Origin: Benincasa hispida
Taxonomy: Eukaryota > Streptophyta > Magnoliopsida > Cucurbitales > Cucurbitaceae
Length of the DNA: 64,000 bases
Reading direction: 5' to 3'
NCBI RefSeq assembly: GCF_009727055.1
Contig: NC_052359.1
Location: forward strand, 22,605,393 to 22,669,392
Shown: positions 47,541 through 59,018 of the stretch, in pieces
Layout: every line of letters starts with the position of its first letter
Position numbering within the stretch: position 1 is the stretch's first letter
Notes under the pieces: generated by a model
What the model saw: the letters and a program-made list of their open reading frames with translations, nothing else
What the model was told of the DNA's origin: nothing
Databases searched by the model: none
Translations under genes and position numbers: made by a program

Positions 47541-48879
47541 CGAGTCATGGATAGCGAAAACGAGGTAAGATTACAGGTATCAAAATTAGCTACTTATTAT
47601 TAAACTGATCTCACTTCAAAAATTTCAGACAGACCACATGATGATAAACAACTTTTTCCTACTCCCAACTTGACAATTTGATCTTAGATAATCCCAATGA
47701 TTGGTAGAAGATGATTTTTCCTTGCCCAACATAGATGAAAAAAGTTAGGAGAAAGATATGAAACCCATATTTTCCTGGAGAATTTACATTCCTACTGAGT
47801 ATATTTGAAGGAAGGTGTTATAATATCGATCATACAATCCTATACTAATTAGTACAAGTGATAAGACTAGGTCGATCTGTAGGGTAGCACTGAGATTAGT
47901 GTTACAATGTCCATTCTTATTTGAAATGGTAAATGAGGGGATTTGTGTGTGAAGTAGAGAAAATGAGATTATCAAACTAAGAAAAGCGATTGTTTCTTTG
48001 AAATGTAAAGTGACAAGGAGCATTTAGTTTTCAAAAATGGAATTTCCAAAATTATATTTATGGTCCTAGGATATGACTTAATCACCTTCAACACATGACC
48101 TACTTAATGAGTAATGCCAACATTAAGGATCCTTAATTATTAATTAAGATTCTCACCCTAATTAAACTATATATAGATTAACCAAGAATGAAGTGCATCC
48201 TATAACTAATCTAATCATATGCATTAAGATCTAGGGCTAAGTCATGACAATTAACTAACGAAAATGCCAAATAATTTCTATCCTTAAGCCACTCAAGATA
48301 ACTACATGGTATTTTCTGTAAAGCCGTGAAGGACGACATACCTTTGGCAACTAACACATAGCAATTACAAATTACATATTGAGTTTTTAGTTATTAGCAT
48401 GCATAAATGATTGGTTTGTCTCTCCTAATCATTCAATTATACTAATGAATAAAAGCAAGAGATAGATTTTTTCGAGAGATAGAAGTATATATATTACACA
48501 ATCCTCTCATAAATACAAAGTTGGATTCATCCAAATTTATAAACTAAATAAAACTACCCAGATTACATAATTAGAAGTAATCAAGGCTTGTAAACACCGA
48601 GCCATTTTAGAATTTCAAAGGAAACAACCTAAAAACTAAGAAAATAGAGGATAACGTCACATTGTTGTTGCATTTCCTTCCCTTCTACCCCTGGTGCCGA
48701 GGGTCAGTGTTGTTGCCCTGTTTGGCCTCATTTATTTCTTTTGGCCTTCTTTTGTTGCTATTTGATTTGTTTTGATCTGTTTTGCATTCGGAATGTCCTA
48801 ATTCCTCTACTCAAATAACTTGTCTAGGAACAAGATTAAACATTACATTCATGAGAACTAACACAATTTAGGCTAAGAA
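47541..48879. other. Intergenic region, nothing recognised
   Basis: AT-rich. No domain, LTR end or tandem array was recognised in either strand. Confidence 0.5.
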
Positions 48880-49190
48880 ACAACCTAAATTGATTGTGTT
48901 GATTTAGTAAATGTTATTGATTGTGTTGTATTCTATTTTGTCTCAATAATCCTAAATCTAATAAACTAACATCCAAGGCTGCCTTATGAGTCTTGAACTG
49001 TATGTGGACACATATAGGGATCAATATTCAAGAAACAACTTAAAGAGTCTATAGTATAGGGATAAGGCTAGGTACCTTATTCTTGTGACACTATGGATAC
49101 GACCCACTTTGTATTTGATACCAACGAAAATGGTCCAATGCATTCGTGTAGGTGACATGCGAGTGGGGGTATCATATGTAATGAGTTTGG
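48880..49190 (+). repeat. Decayed copia LTR C, left part
   Basis: It carries the family blocks 'tctatagtatagggataagg' and 'atggatacgacccactttgt', then gagtgggggtatcatatg, and is interrupted at 49190 by LTR D copy 3. It resumes at 50935 with cataagaccggaccgcgaaa and fades near 51035. Confidence 0.65.
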
Positions 49191-50934
49191 TGTTGGAAAT
49201 AATTTATGGACGCATTCTGTTTTATTTTGTTTATATCATTTAAGGACGGATGGGTTTGAACATGAAATCATGCGTTAGAGAAGGCATATGCGTTTGCACC
49301 CATGCGTCTGAGGTCACACGTCGAAATGATGATGCGTTAATCTTAGCATGCAATAATCGCGCGTTCCTATCACAAGTTTTCTTACGCCTGCGCCAAGTAT
49401 AACACAAACGCAAGTTTCTCGGGTAATCCGTGGTCGAACACAGGGACTTGTCATTCAATAATTCTTGTGAAGCAATGCGTTTGAGGCGATGAAAAGAAAA
49501 ATAAAAAGAAGTTTAATGGATGTACAGACTATTCTTACTCCTAACTAAACAGATTGAGCAATAGAAGACTTGCAATAAGAATAAGTAGAGACACAACAAC
49601 CATTAACACATAGTAATGTTTACTATCTTAAATCGCCCGAGTAATCCCGGCTCGTTGCACTAACGCATCACACCTCTAGGTGGTCAGCCGCATGACTATA
49701 TCTCTATAGTACATGGTTGCGTCGAGCATAAGATTGTGCCTATCTCTAGGAACAATACAAACCTTGCTTAGTGTGTTCCATCCTTTACCTTCTCAGGCAG
49801 TTAGATGCGGCTATTTAACTTATAGACAAGCAATGCAACATCCCATAGACAGGCGTTGCCATAGCCTTTCACCAAACAAAGAGGATTAACTCACTTATAC
49901 TTGCACAACGCACACCTCTCGGTGGGTTGCTACATGCGTCTTATCTCTAGGCTACACGATTAAGCATGCGATTGACTTTGATAAATAAACGCTTAAGATA
50001 AACTATGATAGAGATAATGATGATGAAGAAAATAGGAATGAAGGAAGTAAGATTTGCATTGATCACAAAATATCTTAATATCTCAAGCTAAAATGTAATA
50101 CAATACAGAGATTAGAAGGAAGATGAAGGACTTTGCGTCAAGGCTGCCGGTGGTGCCATGGTTGAATGGTGGAGATGTCTCTCTCGAGCTCTATCTTCGG
50201 CGAATGCTCCGATCGTCACTCAGTTTGGGTTGTGGAGATGAAGAATTCTCACTGGAAATCTCTTTCAAGCTCTCATCTGTGACCACAAACTTCTGCCTTG
50301 AGGCAGAAGCTCGGATGTCTCAAAATGAAGGTCTCAAGGGCTATTTATAGAATTTGGACGCCAACAGCTATAATGATAGAGGTATGGCTCACTGCTACTT
50401 TTGTCGCGGTATGGGCATTGTCCCATCGCCTTATCTTGTTGATACTCCCAAGGTATGCGTCTAAGCTGAATTTACTTGAAGTTATCAACGCGTTCTACCC
50501 ATCTTGCGATCTTCTATTATGGTTGTCACTCCGTGGCCGCAATCTCTATTTGTTCACCGCGTTCTCCATGCGTTAGACACATGCGATTACTGCAACTTCC
50601 ATGCGTTGGACGTATGGGGTTACTACAACTTCCATGCATTGGACGCATGGGGTTGCCATCTGCGTTCGTCTTTTGTGGTCGCCTGGCTTCAGTGCATGCA
50701 TTTTTCTGTGATTGCTTATTACAAACGCATGCGTTTGATTCCTGCGATAGTTACAAAAATAGACACTTTGACACAAAATAACGCATAATATTGGGTCAGT
50801 GAGGTTTTAGGTGCTTATCGACGCAAAACTCAAATTTTCACAAATTCTAAGTATTATCACTACGTTTTCTACCTGTTAGCACTCATAATTCTAAATAAAA
50901 GGCTTATAATAACTGGCATTTCTGCCAGTTATCA
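49191..50934 (-). mobile_element. Hairpin-ended solo LTR family D, copy 3 (1744 bp), minus strand
   Basis: The plus-strand ends are TGTTGGAAAT and GCCAGTTATCA, giving TG..CA. Flanks tttgg and tttgc are a 5-bp target duplication with one change. It breaks LTR C cleanly (gagtttg | cataagaccgg). On the minus strand it begins TGATAAC with a perfect hairpin and has a TATA box (tataaata near 50350). It contains the acgcat words and the cgtggtcgaacacaggg block shared with copies 1 and 2. Confidence 0.8.
50909..50932. other. LTR-terminal hairpin (copy 3)
   Basis: On the minus strand ataactggca-GAAA-tgccagttat, ten perfect pairs, two bases inside the element end. Confidence 0.85.
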
Positions 50935-51035
50935 TTTGCATAAGACCGGACCGCGAAATAGTAACCACTAGATGTAACATTGTTAACTAGTTTGGTTCCT
51001 ATTTCAATTGGATGACCTAGGCAACTTATATATAT
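50935..51035 (+). repeat. Copia LTR C, right part
   Basis: Continues LTR C after the insertion (gaccggaccgcgaaatagtaac..gatgacctaggcaactta), then runs into a tatata tract. Confidence 0.6.
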
Positions 51036-51289
51036 ATTGTATATATATATATATAATCATCATAAACATTGTATGTATATGTGCAATACCTCTCTATTAT
51101 TAATTCTTTGTGAATCTATTTCCCTTGAATTAATTAATTTAATCTTATTCAAATATTACTTTCCAATTTAATTTGAATTAAAAATCATATCCATAATCAT
51201 TTATATATTAACCACATTAATATATAGTTTCCTCAAATTAATTTGAACAATTCAAATCATCTCACTTAAATATTCTCTAGTGAGCTAAT
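51036..51289. repeat. AT-rich LTR debris
   Basis: A tatata tract, then sequence whose reverse complement resembles the 'gaatttgttcaaatt' part of the copia LTRs. A minus-strand LTR fragment is possible. Confidence 0.35.
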
Positions 51290-52908
51290 TGTTGAGATTG
51301 GTGTCCTAATTTTCCCAGAGTCTCGTTGTTTGTAATTTATACACATTGTTTATGAATAAAATAAGAGTTATTTCATTCTGGCATTTACTCATATCCAATA
51401 AAAAAAGCTCCATAGTTATTGTATTAAATTTAAGCATGTATATGAGATATACAAGTGGATCATACCTAAGTGATAACCTAAATAGACCTGTAGTATAAGG
51501 ATTAAGGTGGGATACCTGATCCTAGTGACACTATGGATACGACCCACTTTGTACAAGTTTACAAGTGTTGAAAACTACTACAGATGGTAGATCCTGACCA
51601 TTCATGTGGAGACATGCAAGCGAGGGTGTCCTATACAAAGAGTTTATATAAGACCGGACCACGAGATGATTCATCTCTGTATAGAACGCCGTTGATACTG
51701 GAGAATTACATCTCACCTAAACGACCATAGGTGACATGACCTTAATCCTGAGTGTTTTGGGAACTTTTGCCTTTGAGGGTGGTTCTTTGATTAGTATGGG
51801 TGAGAGTGGCCAGATTGCCAACTCAACATGCCTACTTTTTTGGGGACTTATTTGATTTGGAAGCTGGGAACTTAGTTACACAAGATGGAATTCACTACTT
51901 CCCCGAAGTAGGGGTAAGTAGATAGATTGCTCCCTTAAAGGCTGATTCCGGGGCTTGAACATAGTGTCCACAACTTCTCTTTGGAAGAGAGAACTCAGTC
52001 ATAGTAGGACTATGACTTATGTTCATTAAAGGAATCAGTGGTACTTAAGGAGTTAGATATAACTACAGAGACATAATGGTTATTGGCCGAGCTATACTTA
52101 CAAGCGATCTGTGAAGAGTTATTGCACTGTTGATTGGTTGATATGGACACATAATATATTTATAGTAAGGAGAGTTCAACTGTTAGTCCTTAGTGGAGTG
52201 CCTGACAGTTAATAGATGGTGGATCTCGTGACTAAAGAGTTTAGTCAGTTATTCATGTACCGTTGGAGCTTCAAGCTACATATTCATAAGGTCCCCTTAG
52301 TAGCTCAAGGGATTCAAGTTTAGGATCAGTTCTTGGTGTTGATTTGAAATGTTCAAATTGACAAGAGATAATTTGATTATATATGATATGATCAGTGTGT
52401 TGTATGAGATACATCTAGTGGAGGATTAATGTAAATGAGATTTATATTAAGTACCATGGAATAGAAAAAGAGCTTTGGTTTATATGTTTCATGAGATAAA
52501 AGATTAAAACTGTAGGTTATAAATATAGTATAGTAAATTGGTTATCATTTATATTTATAATAATATTAATTATTAGATAATTATCTCTTTTTCTCTAATA
52601 ACTAATTGAGTGGGAGGTTATTGGTGGTTTCATGGTAACTGTGAGATAAAAGGAAAAATATTTTCCTAAATTTAGTAATGTTGATTTGAGATTTCCACTT
52701 TCGGAATGTTCTCACGGAAAGGTTGTCAAGTAAATAAGATTTACTAAATGATAGCTTGGAGAGACTAGACGATCGTGGAGTGTTCCTATACGACAGGCAC
52801 TCACCTGGACGATTAACTAAACGATCGCATAGCTTTTGTTAAACGATTGGGCATTTTTCCTATACGATAGGCTTTGACATCTCCCACTTACTCAATCGTT
52901 TACGCGAT
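51290..52908 (+). repeat. Copia LTR G, interrupted on the right by LTR H
   Basis: It starts TGTTGAGATTGGTGTCC. It shares the succession of blocks of LTR H (atggatacgacccactttgt, gagtttatataagaccggac, ctgattccggggcttgaac, tggagcttcaagc) and ends in a run of acgatcg/aaacgat words. LTR H begins within it at 52909. Confidence 0.7.
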
Positions 52909-55037
52909 TGTTATTGGGGTTGATGCCCTAAAGTCTCGTGTCCTGTAGTTTGTAAACAGTATGTACGAACGCTTGTGTTGTTAATATATGATATTTACTT
53001 CACATCTTGTTTTTTGCTCATTTACTTGTTTTATTTGCTTTATCACAAACAAATAAACATAAAATTCCTGGTTATTTTTATGTGACACAAGCATGTATGT
53101 GGTGACATACAAGTAGATCATGTCTTGAGTGATAACCAAAATGGTCTATAGTATATGGATATAGGAAGGAAACCTTATCCTGGTAACGCTACAATGCGGC
53201 CCACTTTGTGGAATGGTCACAAGTGTTGTGACTTGTCACATATGGTCTGATCTTGATCATTCGTGTTGGGGACATGCGAGCGGTGGCGACCTATACAAAG
53301 AGTTTGTATAAGACCTGACCACAAAGTGTTAACGCTCGTTATATAACACCGTTCATGACAGAGACTTCACTTAACTAGGATGGCCGTAGGTAACATGACC
53401 TCAATCCTGAGTGAGTTGGGAACTTCTGCCATTGAGGGCGGTCCTTTGATTTTTATGGGTACGAGTGGCTAGGTCGCCGATTCAAACCTACTATTTTGGG
53501 GATTTGTCTGATTTGGGAGCTGGGAACTCAGCTACACAAGATGAAATTCACTCCTTCCCAGAAGTAGGGTAAGTAGATAAATAGCTCCCTTAAGGGCTGA
53601 TTCTGGGGTTTGAACGATGTGGCGCCACATACCTTCCCTTGGCCCGAGAGGTGTTCACACATAGTTGGACTATGATGTATTGTTCATTGAGGAATCAGTG
53701 GTACTTAAGGTGTGAGATGTAACTACAGGGAAAAAACGGTAATTTGGCCCAGCAATACTTACGAGTATCTGTGAAGGGTCATCGTACTCATGATTGGTTA
53801 TATCCGATGGACACAGAAATATATCTGTGGTAAAAAGAGTTCAGTTTTGGTCTTTAGTGGAATGTCTGATAGATAACGGATGGTGGATCTCGTGGCTAAA
53901 GAGTTTAGTCAGCTATTCACGGATCATTGGAGCTTCAAGCCACAGGTCCATTAGGTCCCCTGAGTAGCTTGGATAAAGATGAGAACCAGTATTTGAGTTG
54001 ATTTGAAATGTTCAAATTGACAATAGGAAGTTCAATTATATATGATATAATTAGACTGATTAATTATATATGATATAATTGGTTAAATGTATGAGATACA
54101 TTATTTTGGAAGAAATTAGATATAAATATGATTTATATCAAGTAAAAGAGAAAATACTATAGTAGATATGTGATATCAAACTATAGGGTAAAAATATAAT
54201 ATGATTATATTTATTAATTAATTAGTTGGTTAATTATAAGATAATTATGTCAAATTTCATGTTCGGACATGGGTTAGTGGACAGCGTCGGTTATTGTAAC
54301 CGATGAGTTAAAATGAAAATTGTTTTCATTTTTGCATCGTCCGTCATTCGCCCAAGAAGTTTTCGAAAGCGCGCGTTGGTGAAAGAAAACGATCGCTCGA
54401 GAGACTATACAATAGCTCTTTTCTGCCTAAACGATCGTCCTTCACGTGCCTAAACGGTCGCACACTCTCGCCTACATGATCGGATAGCTTCTCTAAACGA
54501 TCGTATAGTGTGCTGATTTAACTAAAGGATCGTATACCTTTTCCTAAACGATCATTCCGTAAATCCTACACGATCATGTAACTCCTCCTAAACAATAAGC
54601 ACTTCTGTTATGCGATAGCGTTGTTTTCCTTCCCACTTGCTTATCGTCTACACGATTTTTGTTTCCTTCTTCCTCTACCAAATTCACCAAAGTCCACCCT
54701 TTGGGTTTTCACTCCGAGAATACCTAGGGTACTTTAGTGGTGGTGTCATCCCCGTTATGGTCGTGAGTTCGCATTATTCGGGCTGTTGCAGTCGACGTTT
54801 TCGCCGGGCGTTGGTAGATAGCGTGGAGGGTTTCCACTATGTTGGAGTTCTGAAGTGTGAAGATTGTCTTCAACTGGTATGGAACTCTGTCCCTTTGTTA
54901 ATTTGTTGTTCGTAGCATGCCGATAATTAGATTTGTTTGCATAACTGTATGTTGAATGTATATTATTGTATTTCGGTCACTGTGAGATCGGAGCGATTCG
55001 AACGCACTCATGGAACTCTTAGATATGAGATCCTTCA
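52909..55037 (+). repeat. Copia 5' LTR H (2129 bp)
   Basis: It starts TGTTATTGGGGTTGATGCCC and ends ..gagatccttca, followed by at and the PBS. The 3' third (54390-54650) is packed with taaacgatcg words. It is homologous to the minus-strand LTR at 15641-17564. Its partner 3' LTR lies beyond the window. Confidence 0.85.
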
Positions 55038-55039
55038 AT

Positions 55040-55051
55040 TGGTATCAGAGC
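55040..55051 (+). promoter_or_regulatory. Primer binding site of copia element H
   Basis: TGGTATCAGAGC, a perfect plant tRNA-iMet complement, two bases after the LTR. Confidence 0.9.
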
Positions 55052-55794
55052 TAGGTTCTGATACTCCAATTTCATCTGTTGCAACGAAATGAAATATACA
55101 TTAATGATGGGTGCATTTCTATGCTATTTAATTGTTAAATCTGCTTTGGATGTGCGGGATTAGTGGATGTTTTTGGGATGATTTGTAACGATCCGACCCC
55201 CTAGGACTTAGGTAAGGCCGTTACTAAAATAAATGCATGCAAAGAATTTAAAACGACGCTCAGTTATTTGAAATAAATGCTAATTAAAACAAGAAAAGTT
55301 CATAAGACATTTATTAAATGCAATTGTTAAAAACAATAATAGGGTACCCATAAATCATAAAGGTTAATAAATACATATGAAAAAGAATTCTTAATAATAA
55401 GTTTCAAACATCAAAACTAAACATTAAGAGAAACATGAAAAGAACTCTAAATCTCATGATGCGGAAGCGTAAAAACTAGTCCCAGTGGCACGATCACGAA
55501 TCCCGTTGCGTCATCGCTGGTGCATCTCTATCCCTTACCTGAAACATCAACATAAGAAAAAATGAGTATAAAATACTCAATAAGTAACCCCACTACTGGG
55601 GTCAGGCTTGGCATCTATATCCTCTAGATGCCTACCCCTAGTGGAACATATAAATTATTCTTGTCCTCACAGAACACATATATACATGAAAAACTTATTT
55701 CTATCCTAAGGTAATTGAATATGCCCACTACCTCAAATAAGTCCCGTAGGATCCACACCCTCTGGTGAATCTCGAAGGAAACACAATCTCTTAC

Positions 55795-56330
55795 ATACGC
55801 ATGGTTATGCATACACCTCTTTCGTATACACATAACCCATTTAATGTGTACCTCTTTCGTACACATAGTTACGTATACACCTCTTTTGTATACACATAAC
55901 CCACTGAAGGTGTACCTCTTTCGTACACCTAGTTAAGTATACACCTCTTTCGTATACACCTAACCTACTAAGTATGTACCTCTTTCGTACACCTAGTTAA
56001 GTATACACCTCTTTCGTATACACCTAGCCTACTAAGTATGTACCTCTTTCGTACATCTAATTATGTATAACCTCTTTCGTATACACATAATCCACTGAGT
56101 ATGTACCTCTTTCGTACACCCCATATCCTCTCTATAAATGTAGGGATGTGTACCTCTTTCGTACACATGGTTAAGCATACACCTCTTTCGTATACACATA
56201 ATCCACTGAGTATGTACCTATTTCGTACATCCCAGTACCCTCTAGGTATGTATCACTTTCATACACACAAGCCCTAGTACATCTCTTTCATGTACTAGGT
56301 CCTTGGATGTGCATCATTTTCATGTAGTCA
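55795..56330. repeat. 64-bp tandem array of small hairpins
   Basis: The core unit alternates two half-units: GTGTAC-ctctttc-GTACAC and GTATAC-acctctttc-GTATAC, each an inverted repeat around cctctttc. Several full units (from about 55845) and shortened ones follow one another, drifting to ctctttcatg near 56290. Confidence 0.8.
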
Positions 56331-57299
56331 CATAGTCTGGAAAGGAAAAAAAATGGCATCTAACTTCCTATTACATATAACATTTACATAATCATGAATC
56401 CTCTAAAATCTCCTCATCAAGGTCATGTTCATTAACCTCAACATACGTAATTAATCTAGTGTTAATGGATATGCTCTAGTACATCCCTTTCATGCACTAA
56501 ACTATGTAAACAATCAAGTATTTGAGATTTCATAATATATAGTACGGTTTACACATTCTCATAATAAATCGCATAACTATATGAATTAGCAAATGTCGAA
56601 TACTCATCTAACTTTAAGACTTTCTGGTAGGAGTGCTACTTAACTTACATTTAAGGGTCATGCTCAAACATCACTTTAATATAACTCATAAGATTCTAAA
56701 TCATGCTCATACATTAACATGCTTCAGACATATTATCACATGCTCATATATCTCTTCTAAACAGTTCATTCAATCTCAGAACAATCAAAATTATCCTTGT
56801 AAACAGTCTTCAAATCTCAAAATAAATCGTAAATTTATCACCCAGTATAAAGGCGGTTCCAGTAGTAAGATTACTTACCTTTACTCGCAAACTCTAGAAA
56901 CTAGCAAGCTCAACCTCTTCCTTGTCCAACGAAACCGAAAGCCCACAAGATCAAACTTAAATCACCTAAAACAAAGACACCAGGACACCTCAAGATCCAA
57001 ACCTAACACCTAACATCATGGCAAATTATTTTAGGCTGCAACCCATCGTTCAGTCAAACTTAAATCGAGAAATTCATAAACATACAACATGCTTAACAAC
57101 CCACTTAAGTTTAGAGCCTTACTCTTCACCAAGCTTCGTCGACTACCCCTTTACTCGGCTGGACGAAAACTTCAGCAACCTAAAATTTTCCCCTACATCC
57201 AAAACATGACGTGTACCAACAATTCAAGGCCAAACTCTATTGACTGCTCAAAATACTCAAGGAATCCAATCAAAACAATTTACACTTACCCTTAATCCA

Positions 57300-57780
57300 A
57301 GATTTCGACAAAGACCAAAGCGGACCCGACGCGGCAGGGACGACGGAGACCGGCAGTGGTGAGGCTGGGGCGGCGGACGCGCGACTGGAGGGAATTTGGA
57401 CGAGTGGCTCGGCTGAACGGAGGCTCACGGCAGCGGTTGGAGAGCTTCTGGTTGCTCGCAGACAGAATGAACGGCTAAAAGGGACGACGCGATGGCGAGC
57501 GGCGTGGTCTGACTGGCAGGATCTGGTCGGCCGAAACCCACGAATGGCGAGCAATGTAGTTGAAGGGAGGTCGAGGGCTGGGTGACTGGTGGCACGCGGG
57601 GGCTGGATCCAGTGGTGCGACCGGTTGAAAGCGGACGTGCGACGCTTCGAGGTCGATGAATGGTGGTCGGTTGGAGGTGCACGACGACTGAGGGTGTGGC
57701 GGCTGGGTGTGCGGCAAGGAAGAAGAAAACGGAGGACGGGCTCGCATGAGTGAGGGAGAAGGTGGTGGTGGTGGGGGGCG
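57300..57780. other. GC-rich island in the solo LTR
   Basis: About 480 bp of GC-rich sequence (ggcggcgg, cggacg, ggtggtgg words) within very AT-rich DNA. Long overlapping minus-strand open frames (57475-57747, 57425-57682) are proline/serine/arginine-rich and not recognisable, as expected from stop-poor GC-rich DNA. Confidence 0.6.
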
Positions 57781-57810
57781 GGGGGTCCTTTTTATTTTAA
57801 AAAAATATAC

Positions 57811-57868
57811 TAATAATAATAGTAGTAATAATAATATACTAATAATAATAGTAATAATAATAATAAAA
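57811..57868. repeat. TAA microsatellite
   Basis: Imperfect (taa)n with agtagtaa and tact interruptions. Confidence 0.85.
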
Positions 57869-58457
57869 GGAAAATAGTATAACTCTAATTAGATCCTTTC
57901 CTTAACCCACTTTATACTATTTAATTCTTTTCCTTTTTCCAAAAATAATTAATTCCTGCCATAACTTTTCAAATTGAATAATTTTTGAATAAATTCCACG
58001 AAAACACTTAAATCCTCGAATTTATACTTTAAATTCAAAATTCCAAACATGTCCTTCAACTAAGGACAATTACTGAAAAGGGAAAAGTTTTACATTATTA
58101 ATAAATAAATAAAAAGGTGTGGGATGTTACATGTTAGTCTCGGTTTGATTTAGATCCTTTTACATTTGCGATTGTTTGTAAAGGCCCCTGCATTTTTGGG
58201 CATTAATAATCGTTATCGAGTTTGTATTCAAAGTTTTGAGTCATTCGTCGAAGTTCTGGGCAAGCGTTGCGGCTCTTCAAGGAAGGAGGCGATCTAAGGT
58301 TGATCGCATTGTGCAGAAAATGTTCTACGCGATCGTGGTTGATCGCATCGTAAAGATGAAGGAGTACGTGATCGCTGATGAATGCATCGGTTAAACGATG
58401 GGGAATGCAATCAAAAGTTGGTCGCATTGGGTTGACGATCGGGTACGCGATCACTAA

Positions 58458-58739
58458 GTATCGTTTAATGCGCGCACGCTAGACAATCGTTTAGGTCAGC
58501 AAGCTTCATCGCTTAGTAACTAACTAAACAGTCGCTTAGCATCGCATGGTAAATCGTTTAGCTGGTTGCACGCATCGGTTATACGATGAGAAGCTCGCGT
58601 ATCATTTAAAGCGCGCGTGCTAGATGATCGTTTAGGTCAACAAGCTTCATTGCTTAGTAACTGACTAAATGATCGCTTAGTAATGTGAGGTAAATCGTTT
58701 ACCTATTTTCGCGCTACACGATCAGGCTTTGCAGCCTTG
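58458..58739 (+). repeat. 141-bp tandem duplication in copia leader
   Basis: Two diverged copies, 58458-58598 and 58599-58739. Each runs gtatc(g/a)ttta..gcgcgc..gctaga..atcgtttaggtca..caagcttcat..gcttagtaact..taaatcgttta. They are full of short tcgttta/gatcg words. Confidence 0.75.
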
Positions 58740-58980
58740 TAATCGTCTACGCAATCGTTTACTTATGCTTCTATCGTCTAGTCCGCGTTGAACGATCGTC
58801 TACCTACTGGAGTATGCTACACGATGAAGACCTCTTGGCAGTTCAAGACCCGGTTCGCCTGTGAACCGGTTTGCTCGATGAAAAATGTAATAGATAGGGT
58901 TATTTCATTCCTTTTTTTTTTTTTTTGTAAAGGCTCATCTCGGTCTATTAATCCTTTATTTATTACATGCGATGTATGGT

Positions 58981-59018
58981 CTGTCTCTTATACACATCTA
59001 GATGTGTATAAGAGACAG
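58981..59018. other. Nextera/Tn5 mosaic-end junction (artefact)
   Basis: Exact 38-bp head-to-head mosaic end. The 10 bp on each side are identical (gatgtatggt ends at 58980 and starts again at 59019), matching the 9-bp duplication made by Tn5 tagmentation. Confidence 0.97.

Larger units (their letters stand above)
55184..58131 (-). mobile_element. Gypsy-type solo LTR (2948 bp), minus strand, nested in leader
   Basis: The ends TGTAACGATCCGACCCCC and GGGATGTTACA have perfect 6-bp inverted termini (TGTAAC/GTTACA). On the minus strand the 3' end reads ..GGGGGTCGGATCGTTACA, the usual form of gypsy LTR ends (compare ggtcgttaca at 1860). The flanks (tgatt, tgtta) are not an exact duplication. It contains a hairpin-rich tandem array (55795-56330), a GC-rich island (57300-57780) and a taa microsatellite (57811-57868). 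There is no gag-pol. Confidence 0.8.

Noticed and set aside
55795..56330. CRISPR-like array
   Set aside because: Plant nuclear DNA, no unique spacers of constant length, and the units are diverging tandem repeats in an LTR.
57270..57747. Three overlapping minus-strand ORFs of 84-94 aa
   Set aside because: Low-complexity Pro/Ser/Arg products of a GC-rich tract inside a solo LTR. No domain or splice structure.
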